From Sacculina carcini (taxonomy: Eukaryota; Arthropoda; Thecostraca; Sacculinidae), in assembly GCA_916048095.2 (NCBI GenBank), contig OU696593.1:434001-498000 (forward strand): DNA of 64,000 bases. Reading direction: 5' to 3'. Below are positions 10,853-23,500 of this stretch, in pieces. The notes under the pieces were generated by a model. That model did no database searches. It saw only the letters and a program-made list of their open reading frames with translations, and was not told where the DNA came from. Numbering within the stretch: the stretch's first letter is position 1; each line of letters opens with the position of its first letter. The translations under genes and the position numbers were made by a program.

Positions 10853-11991
10853 CCTAAGTGTTACCTAAGTGTACCCTAAGTGTTACCTAAGTGTGCCCTA
10901 AGTGTTACCTAAGTGTTACCTAAGTGTTACCTAAGTGTTACCTAAGTGTTACCTAAGTGCGCCCTAAGTGTTACCTAAGTTTGCCATAAGTGTTACATAA
11001 GTGTGCCCTAAGTGTTACCTAAGTGTGCCCTAAGTGTTACCTAAGTGTTACCTAAGTGTGCCCTAAGTGTTACCTACGTGTGCCCTAAGTGTTACCTAAG
11101 TGTGCCCTAAGTGTGCCCTAAGTGTGCCCTAAGTGTGCCCTAAGTGTTACCTAAGTGTGCCCTAAGTGTTACCTAAGTGTGCCCTAAGTGTTACCTACGT
11201 GTGCCCTAAGTGTTACCTAAGTGTACCCTAAGTGTTACCTCAGTGTTACCTAAGTGTTACCTAAGTGTTACCTAAGTGTTATCTAAGTGTTACCTAAGTG
11301 TTACCTAAGTGTTACCTAAGTGTGCCCTAAGTGTTACCTAAGTGTTACCTAAGTGTTACCTAAGTGTTACCTCAGTGTGCCCTAAGTGTTACCTAAGTGT
11401 GCCCTAAGTGTTACCTAAGTGTTACCTAAGTGTTACCTAAGTGTTACCTAAGTGTTACCTAAGTGTTACCTAAGTGTTACCTAAGCGTTACCTAAGTGTG
11501 CCCTAAGTGTTACCTAAGTGTGCCCTAAGTGTTACCTAAGTGTGCCCTAAGTGTTACCTAAGTGTTACCTAAGTGTTACCTAAGTGTGCCCTAAGTGTTA
11601 CCTAAGTGTTACCTAAGTGTGTCCTAAGTGTTACCTAAGTGTGCCCTAAGTGTTACCTAAGTGTGCCCTAAGTGTTACCTAAGTTTGCCCTAAGTGTTAC
11701 ATAAGTGTTACCTAAGTGTGCCCTAAGTGTTACCTAAGTGTGCCCTAAGTGTTACCTAAGTGTGCCCTAAGTGTTACCTACGTGTGCCCTAAGTGTTACC
11801 TAAGTGTGCCCTAAGTGTTACCTAAGTATGCCCTAAGTGTTACCTAAGTGTGCCCTAAGTGTTACCTAAGTGTTACCTAAGTGTGCCCTAAGTGTACCCT
11901 AAGTGTTACCTAAGTGTTACCTAAGTGTTACCTAAGTGTTACCTAAGTGTTACCTAAGTGTTACCTAAGTGCGCCCTAAGTGTTACCTAAG

Positions 11992-13003
11992 TTTGCCATA
12001 AGTGTTACATAAGTGTGCCCTAAGTGTTACCTAAGTGTTACCTAAGTGTGCCCTAAGTGTTACCTACGTGTGCCCTAAGTGTTACCTACGTGTGCCCTAA
12101 GTGTTACCTAAGTGTGCCCTAAGTGTGCCCTAAGTGTGCCCTAAGTGTGCCCTAAGTGTTACCTAAGTGTGCCCTAAGTGTTACCTAAGTGTGCCCTAAG
12201 TGTTACCTACGTGTGCCCTAAGTGTTACCTAAGTGTACCCTAAGTGTTACCTCAGTGTTACCTAAGTGTTACCTAAGTGTTACCTAAGTGTTACCTAAGT
12301 GTTACCTAAGTGTTACCTAAGTGTTACCTAAGTGTTACCTAAGTGTACCCTAAGTGTTACCTAAGTGTTACCTAAGTGTTACCTAAGTGTTACCTCAGTG
12401 TGCCCTAAGTGTTACCTAAGTGTGCCCTAAGTGTTACCTAAGTGTTACCTAAGTGTTACCTAAGTGTTACCTAAGTGTTACCTAAGTGTTACCTAAGTGT
12501 TACCTAAGTGTACCCTAAGTGTTACCTAAGTGTGCCCTAAGTGTTACCTAAGTGTGCCCTAAGTGTTACCTAAGTGTTACCTAAGTGTTACCTAAGTGTG
12601 CCCTAAGTGTTACCTAAGTGTTACCTAAGTGTGCCCTAAGTGTTACCTAAGTGTGCCCTAAGTGTTACCTAAGTGTGCCCTAAGTGTTACCTAAGTTTGC
12701 CCTAAGTGTTACATAAGTGTTACCTAAGTGTGCCCTAAGTGTTACCTAAGTGTGCCCTAAGTGTTACCTAAGTGTGCCCTAAGTGTTACCTACGTGTGCC
12801 CTAAGTGTTACCTAAGTGTGCCCTAAGTGTTACCTAAGTATGCCCTAAGTGTTACCTAAGTGTGCCCTAAGTGTTACCTAAGTGTTACCTAAGTGTGCCC
12901 TAAGTGTACCCTAAGTGTTACCTAAGTGTTACCTAAGTGTTACCTAAGTGTTACCTAAGTGTTACCTAAGTGTTACCTAAGTGCGCCCTAAGTGTTACCT
13001 AAG
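11992..13003 (+). repeat. HOR-A reference copy, 92 monomers, 1,012 bp
   Basis: This is the full higher-order repeat from one m5 to the next. Order in words: m5, m6, then m2/m1/m9 alternation with two m9; four m2 in a row; m3 and m10; eight m1; m3; three m1; m10; m2, m1, m2; seven m1; m3; a mixed m1/m2 stretch; m7 and m6; m1/m2 with one m9; m8; m3; six m1; m4; m1. My count is 92 monomers. Other m5-to-m5 intervals of exactly 1,012 bp start at 1958, 4719, 5731, 7843, 10980, 15226, 41450, 44200, 53462 and 55013. The m8 monomer (TATGCCCTAAG) is diagnostic, though the copy at 44200 has lost it by one substitution. Confidence 0.9.
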
Positions 13004-13366
13004 TTTGCCATAAGTGTTACATAAGTGTGCCCTAAGTGTTACCTAAGTGTTACCTAAGTGTGCCCTAAGTGTTACCTACGTGTGCCCTAAGTGTTACCTA
13101 CGTGTGCCCTAAGTGTTACCTAAGTGTGCCCTAAGTGTGCCCTAAGTGTGCCCTAAGTGTGCCCTAAGTGTTACCTAAGTGTGCCCTAAGTGTTACCTAA
13201 GTGTGCCCTAAGTGTTACCTACGTGTGCCCTAAGTGTTACCTAAGTGTACCCTAAGTGTTACCTCAGTGTTACCTAAGTGTTACCTAAGTGTTACCTAAG
13301 TGTTACCTAAGTGTTACCTAAGTGTTACCTAAGTGTTACCTAAGTGTTACCTAAGTGTACCCTAAG

Positions 13367-16237
13367 TGTTACCTAAGTGTTACCTAAGTGTTACCTAAGT
13401 GTTACCTACGTGTGCCCTAAGTGTTACCTAAGTGTGCCCTAAGTGTTACCTAAGTATGCCCTAAGTGTTACCTAAGTGTGCCCTAAGTGTTACCTAAGTG
13501 TTACCTAAGTGTGCCCTAAGTGTACCCTAAGTGTTACCTAAGTGTTACCTAAGTGTTACCTAAGTGTTATCTAAGTGTTACCTAAGTGTTACCTAAGTGC
13601 GCCCTAAGTGTTACCTAAGTTTGCCATAAGTGTTACATAAGTGTGCCCTAAGTGTTACCTAAGTGTTACCTAAGTGTGCCCTAAGTGTTACCTACGTGTG
13701 CCCTAAGTGTTACCTACGTGTGCCCTAAGTGTTACCTAAGTGTGCCCTAAGTGTGCCCTAAGTGTGCCCTAAGTGTGCCCTAAGTGTTACCTAAGTGTGC
13801 CCTAAGTGTTACCTAAGTGTGCCCTAAGTGTTACCTACGTGTGCCCTAAGTGTTACCTAAGTGTACCCTAAGTGTTACCTCAGTGTTACCTAAGTGTTAC
13901 CTAAGTGTTACCTAAGTGTTACCTAAGTGTTACCTAAGTGTTACCTAAGTGTTACCTAAGTGTTACCTAAGTGTACCCTAAGTGTTACCTAAGTGTTACC
14001 TAAGTGTTACCTAAGTGTTACCTCAGTGTGCCCTAAGTGTTACCTAAGTGTGCCCTAAGTGTTACCTAAGTGTTACCTAAGTGTTACCTAAGTGTTACCT
14101 AAGTGTTACCTAAGTGTTACCTAAGTGTTACCTAAGTGTACCCTAAGTGTTACCTAAGTGTGTCCTAAGTGTTACCTAAGTGTGCCCTAAGTGTTACCTA
14201 AGTGTGCCCTAAGTGTTACCTAAGTTTGCCCTAAGTGTTACATAAGTGTTACCTAAGTGTGCCCTAAGTGTTACCTAAGTGTGCCCTAAGTGTTACCTAA
14301 GTGTGCCCTAAGTGTTACCTACGTGTGCCCTAAGTGTTACCTAAGTGTGCCCTAAGTGTTACCTAAGTATGCCCTAAGTGTTACCTAAGTGTGCCCTAAG
14401 TGTTACCTAAGTGTTACCTAAGTGTGCCCTAAGTGTACCCTAAGTGTTACCTAAGTGTTACCTAAGTGTTACCTAAGTGTTACCTAAGTGTTACCTAAGT
14501 GTTACCTAAGTGCGCCCTAAGTGTTACCTAAGTTTGCCATAAGTGTTACATAAGTGTGCCCTAAGTGTTACCTAAGTGTTACCTAAGTGTGCCCTAAGTG
14601 TTACCTACGTGTGCCCTAAGTGTTACCTACGTGTGCCCTAAGTGTTACCTAAGTGTACCCTAAGTGTTACCTCAGTGTTACCTAAGTGTTACCTAAGTGT
14701 TACCTAAGTGTTACCTAAGTGTTACCTAAGTGTTACCTAAGTGTTACCTAAGTGTTACCTAAGTGTACCCTAAGTGTTACCTAAGTGTTACCTAAGTGTT
14801 ACCTAAGTGTTACCTCAGTGTGCCCTAAGTGTTACCTAAGTGTGCCCTAAGTGTTACCTAAGTGTTACCTAAGTGTTACCTAAGTGTTACCTAAGTGTTA
14901 CCTAAGTGTTACCTAAGTGTTACCTAAGTGTACCCTAAGTGTTACCTAAGTGTGCCCTAAGTGTACCCTAAGTGTTACCTAAGTGTTACCTAAGTGTTAC
15001 CTAAGTGTTACCTACGTGTGCCCTAAGTGTTACCTAAGTGTGCCCTAAGTGTTACCTAAGTATGCCCTAAGTGTTACCTAAGTGTGCCCTAAGTGTTACC
15101 TAAGTGTTACCTAAGTGTGCCCTAAGTGTACCCTAAGTGTTACCTAAGTGTTACCTAAGTGTTACCTAAGTGTTATCTAAGTGTTACCTAAGTGTTACCT
15201 AAGTGCGCCCTAAGTGTTACCTAAGTTTGCCATAAGTGTTACATAAGTGTGCCCTAAGTGTTACCTAAGTGTTACCTAAGTGTGCCCTAAGTGTTACCTA
15301 CGTGTGCCCTAAGTGTTACCTACGTGTGCCCTAAGTGTTACCTAAGTGTGCCCTAAGTGTGCCCTAAGTGTGCCCTAAGTGTGCCCTAAGTGTTACCTAA
15401 GTGTGCCCTAAGTGTTACCTAAGTGTGCCCTAAGTGTTACCTACGTGTGCCCTAAGTGTTACCTAAGTGTACCCTAAGTGTTACCTCAGTGTTACCTAAG
15501 TGTTACCTAAGTGTTACCTAAGTGTTACCTAAGTGTTACCTAAGTGTTACCTAAGTGTTACCTAAGTGTTACCTAAGTGTACCCTAAGTGTTACCTAAGT
15601 GTTACCTAAGTGTTACCTAAGTGTTACCTCAGTGTGCCCTAAGTGTTACCTAAGTGTGCCCTAAGTGTTACCTAAGTGTTACCTAAGTGTTACCTAAGTG
15701 TTACCTAAGTGTTACCTAAGTGTTACCTAAGTGTTACCTAAGTGTACCCTAAGTGTTACCTAAGTGTGCCCTAAGTGTTACCTAAGTGTGCCCTAAGTGT
15801 TACCTAAGTGTTACCTAAGTGTTACCTAAGTGTGCCCTAAGTGTTACCTAAGTGTTACCTAAGTGTGCCCTAAGTGTTACCTAAGTGTGCCCTAAGTGTT
15901 ACCTAAGTGTGCCCTAAGTGTTACCTAAGTTTGCCCTAAGTGTTACATAAGTGTTACCTAAGTGTGCCCTAAGTGTTACCTAAGTGTGCCCTAAGTGTTA
16001 CCTAAGTGTGCCCTAAGTGTTACCTACGTGTGCCCTAAGTGTTACCTAAGTGTGCCCTAAGTGTTACCTAAGTATGCCCTAAGTGTTACCTAAGTGTGCC
16101 CTAAGTGTTACCTAAGTGTTACCTAAGTGTGCCCTAAGTGTACCCTAAGTGTTACCTAAGTGTTACCTAAGTGTTACCTAAGTGTTACCTAAGTGTTACC
16201 TAAGTGTTACCTAAGTGCGCCCTAAGTGTTACCTAAG
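13367..16237 (+). repeat. array block: HOR-A with shared deletion junctions
   Basis: Contains m5 at 13620, 14533 and 15226, and one full HOR-A at 15226-16237. Near 13.41 and 15.01 kb, runs of m1 jump directly to m9-m2-m1-m2-m1-m8, skipping the second-half m7/m6. Both forms carry TGTTATCTAAG shortly after (near 13562 and 15169). The same junction reappears near 34.93, 38.23 and 54.79 kb. Confidence 0.82.
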
Positions 16238-17051
16238 TTTGCCATAAGTGTTACATAAGTGTGCCCTAAGTGTTACCTAAGTGTTACCTAAGTGTGCCCT
16301 AAGTGTTACCTACGTGTGCCCTAAGTGTTACCTACGTGTGCCCTAAGTGTTACCTAAGTGTGCCCTAAGTGTGCCCTAAGTGTGCCCTAAGTGTGCCCTA
16401 AGTGTTACCTAAGTGTGCCCTAAGTGTTACCTAAGTGTGCCCTAAGTGTTACCTACGTGTGCCCTAAGTGTTACCTAAGTGTACCCTAAGTGTTACCTCA
16501 GTGTTACCTAAGTGTTACCTAAGTGTTACCTAAGTGTTACCTAAGTGTTACCTAAGTGTTACCTAAGTGTTACCTAAGTGTACCCTAAGTGTTACCTAAG
16601 TGTTACCTAAGTGTTACCTAAGTGTTACCTCAGTGTGCCCTAAGTGTTACCTAAGTGTGCCCTAAGTGTTACCTAAGTGTTACCTAAGTGTTACCTAAGT
16701 GTTACCTAAGTGTTACCTAAGTGTTACCTAAGTGTTACCTAAGTGTACCCTAAGCGTTACCTAAGTGTGCCCTAAGTGTTACCTAAGTGTGCCCTAAGTG
16801 TTACCTAAGTGTTACCTAAGTGTTACCTAAGTGTGCCCTAAGTGTTACCTAAGTGTTACCTAAGTGTGCCCTAAGTGTTACCTAAGTGTGCCCTAAGTGT
16901 TACCTAAGTTTGCCCTAAGTGTTACATAAGTGTGCCCTAAATGTTACCTAAGTGTTACCTAAGTGTGCCCTAAGTGTTACCTAATTGTGCCCTAAGTGTT
17001 ACCTAAGTGTTACCTAAGTGGTACCTAAGTGCGCCCTAAGTGTTACCTAAG
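16238..17051 (+). repeat. HOR-B reference copy, 74 monomers, 814 bp
   Basis: It shares its first half with HOR-A but has seven rather than eight m1 after the first m10. The third m3 is followed by m12 (CGTTACCTAAG). The stretch after m7-m6 is replaced by a short m2/m1 stretch, m11 (TGTTACCTAAT), m2, three m1 and m4. Copies of exactly 814 bp also start at 46972, 56025 and 59919. Length variants of 803 (1155), 836 (32782, 39415, 45212, 50206) and 847 bp (23091, 24158) differ by whole m1 units or small blocks. The m12 and m11 markers occur together almost throughout, so they define a lineage. Confidence 0.88.
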
Positions 17052-18415
17052 TTTGCCATAAGTGTTACATAAGTGTGCCCTAAGTGTTACCTAAGTGTTA
17101 CCTAAGTGTGCCCTAAGTGTTACCTACGTGTGCCCTAAGTGTTACCTACGTGTGCCCTAAGTGTTACCTAAGTGTGCCCTAAGTGTGCCCTAAGTGTGCC
17201 CTAAGTGTGCCCTAAGTGTTACCTAAGTGTGCCCTAAGTGTTACCTAAGTGTGCCCTAAGTGTTACCTACGTGTGCCCTAAGTGTTACCTAAGTGTACCC
17301 TAAGTGTTACCTCAGTGTTACCTGAGTGTTACCTAAGTGTTACCTAAGTGTTACCTAAGTGTTACCTAAGTGTTACCTAAGTGTTACCTAAGTGTTACCT
17401 AAGTGTACCCTAAGTGTTACCTAAGTGTTACCTAAGTGTTACCTAAGTGTTACCTCAGTGTGCCCTAAGTGTTACCTAAGTGTGCCCTAAGTGTTACCTA
17501 AGTGTTACCTAAGTGTTACCTAAGTGTTACCTAAGTGTTACCTAAGTGTTACCTAAGTGTTACCTAAGTGTACCCTAAGTGTTACCTAAGTGTGCCCTAA
17601 GTGTTACCTAAGTGTGCCCTAAGTGTTACCTAAGTGTTACCTAAGTGTTACCTAAGTGTGCCCTAAGTGTTACCTACGTGTGCCCTAAGTGTTACCTACG
17701 TGTGCCCTAAGTGTTACCTAAGTGTGCCCTAAGTGTGCCCTAAGTGTGCCCTAAGTGTGCCCTAAGTGTTACCTAAGTGTGCCCTAAGTGTTACCTAAGT
17801 GTGCCCTAAGTGTTACCTACGTGTGCCCTAAGTGTTACCTAAGTGTACCCTAAGTGTTACCTCAGTGTTACCTAAGTGTTACCTAAGTGTTACCTAAGTG
17901 TTACCTAAGTGTTACCTAAGTGTTACCTAAGTGTTACCTAAGTGTACCCTAAGTGTTACCTAAGTGTTACCTAAGTGTTACCTAAGTGTTACCTCAGTGT
18001 GCCCTAAGTGTTACCTAAGTGTGCCCTAAGTGTTACCTAAGTGTTACCTAAGTGTTACCTAAGTGTTACCTAAGTGTTACCTAAGTGTTACCTAAGTGTT
18101 ACCTAAGTGTACCCTAAGCGTTACCTAAGTGTGCCCTAAGTGTTACCTAAGTGTGCCCTAAGTGTTACCTAAGTGTTACCTAAGTGTTACCTAAGTGTGC
18201 CCTAAGTGTTACCTAAGTGTTACCTAAGTGTGCCCTAAGTGTTACCTAAGTGTGCCCTAAGTGTTACCTAAGTTTGCCCTAAGTGTTACATAAGTGTGCC
18301 CTAAGTGTTACCTAAGTGTTACCTAAGTGTGCCCTAAGTGTTACCTAATTGTGCCCTAAGTGTTACCTAAGTGTTACCTAAGTGTTACCTAAGTGCGCCC
18401 TAAGTGTTACCTAAG
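17052..18415 (+). repeat. composite HOR, 124 monomers, 1,364 bp
   Basis: The interval starts as a standard HOR. After its third m3 and the mixed m1/m2 stretch it jumps back to the m9-m2-m9 and four-m2 part, then completes as HOR-B. It therefore contains the first-half motif twice with only one m5. The same 1,364-bp interval occurs at 30362-31725, 47786-49149 and 56839-58202, so the unequal-crossover junction formed once and was then copied. Confidence 0.85.
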
Positions 18416-19306
18416 TTTGCCATAAGTGTTACATAAGTGTGCCCTAAGTGTTACCTAAGTGTTACCTAAGTGTGCCCTAAGTGTTACCTACGTGTGCCCT
18501 AAGTGTTACCTACGTGTGCCCTAAGTGTTACCTAAGTGTGCCCTAAGTGTGCCCTAAGTGTGCCCTAAGTGTGCCCTAAGTGTTACCTAAGTGTGCCCTA
18601 AGTGTTACCTAAGTGTGCCCTAAGTGTTACCTACGTGTGCCCTAAGTGTTACCTAAGTGTACCCTAAGTGTTACCTCAGTGTTACCTAAGTGTTACCTAA
18701 GTGTTACCTAAGTGTTACCTAAGTGTTACCTAAGTGTTACCTAAGTGTTACCTAAGTGTTACCTAAGTGTACCCTAAGTGTTACCTAAGTGTTACCTAAG
18801 TGTTACCTAAGTGTTACCTCAGTGTGCCCTAAGTGTTACCTAAGTGTGCCCTAAGTGTTACCTAAGTGTTACCTAAGTGTTACCTAAGTGTTACCTAAGT
18901 GTTACCTAAGTGTTACCTAAGTGTTACCTAAGTGTACCCTAAGTGTTACCTAAGTGTGCCCTAAGTGTTACCTAAGTGTGCCCTAAGTGTTACCTAAGTG
19001 TTACCTAAGTGTTACCTAAGTGTGCCCTAAGTGTTACCTAAGTGTTACCTAAGTGTGCCCTAAGTGTTACCTAAGTGTGCCCTAAGTGTTACCTAAGTGT
19101 GCCCTAAGTGTTACCTAAGTTTGCCCTAAGTGTTACATAAGTGTTACCTAAGTGTGCCCTAAGTGTTACCTAAGTGTGCCCTAAGTGTTACCTAAGTGTG
19201 CCCTAAGTGTTACCTACGTGTGCCCTAAGTGTTACCTAAGTGTGCCCTAAGTGTTACCTAAGTGTTACCTAAGTGTTACCTAAGTGCGCCCTAAGTGTTA
19301 CCTAAG

Positions 19307-19471
19307 TTTGCCATAAGTGTTACATAAGTGTGCCCTAAGTGTTACCTAAGTGTTACCTAAGTGTGCCCTAAGTGTTACCTACGTGTGCCCTAAGTGTTAC
19401 CTAAGTGTTACCTAAGTGTTACCTAAGTGTTACCTAAGTGTTACCTAAGTGCGCCCTAAGTGTTACCTAAG
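19307..19471 (+). repeat. 15-monomer mini-HOR, 165 bp
   Basis: Two m5-m6 landmarks lie only 165 bp apart, with one m9 and five m1 before the next m4. The same 165-bp pair occurs at 22926, 27502, 28734, 32617 and 50041. Six copies at scattered places mark a shared junction that travelled with larger duplications. Confidence 0.85.
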
Positions 19472-20516
19472 TTTGCCATAAGTGTTACATAAGTGTGCCC
19501 TAAGTGTTACCTAAGTGTTACCTAAGTGTGCCCTAAGTGTTACCTACGTGTGCCCTAAGTGTTACCTACGTGTGCCCTAAGTGTTACCTAAGTGTTACCT
19601 AAGTGTGCCCTAAGTGTGCCCTAAGTGTGCCCTAAGTGTTACCTAAGTGTGCCCTAAGTGTTACCTAAGTGTGCCCTAAGTGTTACCTACGTGTGCCCTA
19701 AGTGTTACCTAAGTGTACCCTAAGTGTTACCTCAGTGTTACCTAAGTGTTACCTAAGTGTTACCTAAGTGTTACCTAAGTGTTACCTAAGTGTTACCTAA
19801 GTGTTACCTAAGTGTACCCTAAGTGTTACCTAAGTGTTACCTAAGTGTTACCTAAGTGTTACCTCAGTGTGCCCTAAGTGTTACCTAAGTGTGCCCTAAG
19901 TGTTACCTAAGTGTTACCTAAGTGTTACCTAAGTGTTACCTAAGTGTTACCTAAGTGTTACCTAAGTGTTACCTAAGTGTACCCTAAGCGTTACCTAAGT
20001 GTGCCCTAAGTGTTACCTAAGTGTGCCCTAAGTGTTACCTAAGTGTTACCTAAGTGTTACCTAAGTGTGCCCTAAGTGTTACCTAAGTGTTACCTAAGTG
20101 TGCCCTAAGTGTTACCTAAGTGTGCCCTAAGTGTTACCTAAGTTTGCCCTAAGTGTTACATAAGTGTGCCCTAAGTGTTACCTAAGTGTTACCTAAGTGT
20201 GCCCTAAGTGTTACCTAATTGTGCCCTAAGTGTTACCTAAGTGTTACCTAAGTGTTACCTAAGTGTTACCTAAGTGTTACCTAAGTGTGCCCTAAGTGTT
20301 ACATAAGTGTTACATAAGTGTGCCCTAAGTGTTACCTAAGTGTGCCCTAAGTGTTACCTAAGTGTTACCTAAGTGTGCCCTAAGTGTTACCTACGTGTGC
20401 CCTAAGTGTTACCTAAGTGTGCCCTAAGTGTGCCCTAAGTGTGCCCTAAGTGTGCCCTAAGTGTTACCTAAGTGTGCCCTAAGTGTTACCTAAGTGCGCC
20501 CTAAGTGTTACCTAAG

Positions 20517-23500
20517 TTTGCCATAAGTGTTACATAAGTGTGCCCTAAGTGTTACCTAAGTGTTACCTAAGTGTGCCCTAAGTGTTACCTACGTGTGCCC
20601 TAAGTGTTACCTAAGTGTACCCTAAGTGTTACCTCAGTGTTACCTAAGTGTTACCTAAGTGTTACCTAAGTGTTACCTAAGTGTTACCTAAGTGTTACCT
20701 AAGTGTTACCTAAGTGTTACCTAAGTGTACCCTAAGTGTTACCTAAGTGTTACCTAAGTGTTACCTAAGTGTTACCTCAGTGTGCCCTAAGTGTTACCTA
20801 AGTGTGCCCTAAGTGTTACCTAAGTGTTACCTAAGTGTTACCTAAGTGTTACCTAAGTGTTACCTAAGTGTTACCTAAGTGTTACCTAAGTGTACCCTAA
20901 GTGTTACCTAAGTGTGCCCTAAGTGTTACCTAAGTGTGCCCTAAGTGTTACCTAAGTGTTACCTAAGTGTTACCTAAGTGTGCCCTAAGTGTTACCTAAG
21001 TGTTACCTAAGTGTGCCCTAAGTGTTACCTAAGTGTGCCCTAAGTGTTACCTAAGTTTGCCCTAAGTGTTACATAAGTGTGCCCTAAGTGTTACCTAAGT
21101 GTTACCTAAGTGTGCCCTAAGTGTTACCTAATTGTGCCCTAAGTGTTACCTAAGTGTTACCTAAGTGTTACCTAAGTGTTACCTAAGTGTTACCTAAGTG
21201 CGCCCTAAGTGTTACCTAAGTTTGCCATAAGTGTTACATAAGTGTGCCCTAAGTGTTACCTAAGTGTGCCCTAAGTGTTACCTAAGTGTTACCTAAGTGT
21301 TACCTAAGTGTTACCTAAGTGTTACCTAAGTGTTACCTAAGTGTACCCTAAGCGTTACCTAAGTGTGCCCTAAGTGTTACCTAAGTGTGCCCTAAGTGTT
21401 ACCTAAGTGTTACCTAAGTGTTACCTAAGTGTGCCCTAAGTGTTACCTAAGTGTTACCTAAGTGTGCCCTAAGTGTTACCTAAGTGTGCCCTAAGTGTTA
21501 CCTAAGTTTGCCCTAAGTGTTACATAAGTGTGCCCTAAGTGTTACCTAAGTGTTACCTAAGTGTGCCCTAAGTGTTACCTAATTGTGCCCTAAGTGTTAC
21601 CTAAGTGTTACCTAAGTGTTACCTAAGTGCGCCCTAAGTGTTACCTAAGTTTGCCATAAGTGTTACATAAGTGTGCCCTAAGTGTTACCTAAGTGTTACC
21701 TAAGTGTGCCCTAAGTGTTACCTACGTGTGCCCTAAGTGTTACCTACGTGTGCCCTAAGTGTTACCTAAGTGTGCCCTAAGTGTGCCCTAAGTGTGCCCT
21801 AAGTGTGCCCTAAGTGTTACCTAAGTGTGCCCTAAGTGTTACCTAAGTGTGCCCTAAGTGTTACCTACGTGTGCCCTAAGTGTTACCTAAGTGTACCCTA
21901 AGTGTTACCTCAGTGTTACCTAAGTGTTACCTAAGTGTTACCTAAGTGTTACCTAAGTGTTACCTAAGTGTTACCTAAGTGTTACCTAAGTGTTACCTAA
22001 GTGTACCCTAAGTGTTACCCAAGTGTTACCTAAGTGTTACCTAAGTGTTACCTCAGTGTGCCCTAAGTGTTACCTAAGTGTGCCCTAAGTGTTACCTAAG
22101 TGTTACCTAAGTGTTACCTAAGTGTTACCTAAGTGTTACCTAAGTGTTACCTAAGTGTTACCTAAGTGTACCCTAAGTGTTACCTAAGTGTGCCCTAAGT
22201 GTTACCTAAGTGTGCCCTAAGTGTTACCTAAGTGTTACCTAAGTGTTACCTAAGTGTGCCCTAAGTGTTACCTACGTGTGCCCTAAGTGTTACCTACGTG
22301 TGCCCTAAGTGTTACCTAAGTGTGCCCTAAGTGTGCCCTAAGTGTGCCCTAAGTGTGCCCTAAGTGTTACCTAAGTGTGCCCTAAGTGTTACCTAAGTGT
22401 GCCCTAAGTGTTACCTACGTGTGCCCTAAGTGTTACCTAAGTGTACCCTAAATGTTACCTCAGTGTTACCTAAGTGTTACCTAAGTGTTACCTAAGTGTT
22501 ACCTAAGTGTTACCTAAGTGTTACCTAAGTGTTACCTAAGTGTACCCTAAGTGTTACCTAAGTGTTACCTAAGTGTTACCTAAGTGTTACCTAAGTGTGC
22601 CCTAAGTGTTACCTAAGTGTTACCTAAGTGTTACCTAAGTGTGCCCTAAGTGTTACCTAAGTGTTACCTAAGTGTGCCCTAAGTGTTACCTAAGTGTGCC
22701 CTAAGTGTTACCTAAGTGTGCCCTAAGTGTTACCTAAGTTTGCCCTAAGTGTTACATAAGTGTTACCTAAGTGTGCCCTAAGTGTTACCTAAGTGTGCCC
22801 TAAGTGTTACCTAAGTGTGCCCTAAGTGTTACCTACGTGTGCCCTAAGTGTTACCTAAGTGTGCCCTAAGTGTTACCTAAGTGTTACCTAAGTGTTACCT
22901 AAGTGCGCCCTAAGTGTTACCTAAGTTTGCCATAAGTGTTACATAAGTGTGCCCTAAGTGTTACCTAAGTGTTACCTAAGTGTGCCCTAAGTGTTACCTA
23001 CGTGTGCCCTAAGTGTTACCTAAGTGTTACCTAAGTGTTACCTAAGTGTTACCTAAGTGTTACCTAAGTGCGCCCTAAGTGTTACCTAAGTTTGCCATAA
23101 GTGTTACATAAGTGTGCCCTAAGTGTTACCTAAGTGTTACCTAAGTGTGCCCTAAGTGTTACCTACGTGTGCCCTAAGTGTTACCTACGTGTGCCCTAAG
23201 TGTTACCTAAGTGTTACCTAAGTGTGCCCTAAGTGTGCCCTAAGTGTGCCCTAAGTGTTACCTAAGTGTGCCCTAAGTGTTACCTAAGTGTGCCCTAAGT
23301 GTTACCTACGTGTGCCCTAAGTGTTACCTAAGTGTACCCTAAGTGTTACCTCAGTGTTACCTAAGTGTTACCTAAGTGTTACCTAAGTGTTACCTAAGTG
23401 TTACCTAAGTGTTACCTAAGTGTTACCTAAGTGTACCCTAAGTGTTACCTAAGTGTTACCTAAGTGTTACCTAAGTGTTACCTCAGTGTGCCCTAAGTGT

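Larger units (their letters stand above)
7106..13366 (+). repeat. tandem segmental duplication, copy 2 with SINE
   Basis: Second copy of the 1221-7105 segment. Its left junction near 7095-7117 joins m3-m1 (or m3) directly to m9, and the three-m2 run found near 1.28 kb reappears near 7.16 kb. It carries the SINE at 10506-10840 and has lost seven monomers near 10.38-10.43 kb. The match to copy 1 stops near 7.1 kb and 13.37 kb, where copy 2 continues into a different junction. Confidence 0.85.
16238..20516 (+). repeat. superblock copy 1 (HOR-B type)
   Basis: Ordered intervals 814, 1,364, 891, 165 and about 825 bp between m5 landmarks. The same order recurs from 46972 (814, 1,364, 891, 165, 836). 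From 30362 it recurs without the first interval (1,364, 891, 165, 836). In this copy the m5 expected near 20.3 kb is lost: two m6-type monomers follow m2 with one unit missing. Private changes include TAAATG near 16939, GGTACC near 17021 and CTGAG near 17324. Confidence 0.85.
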
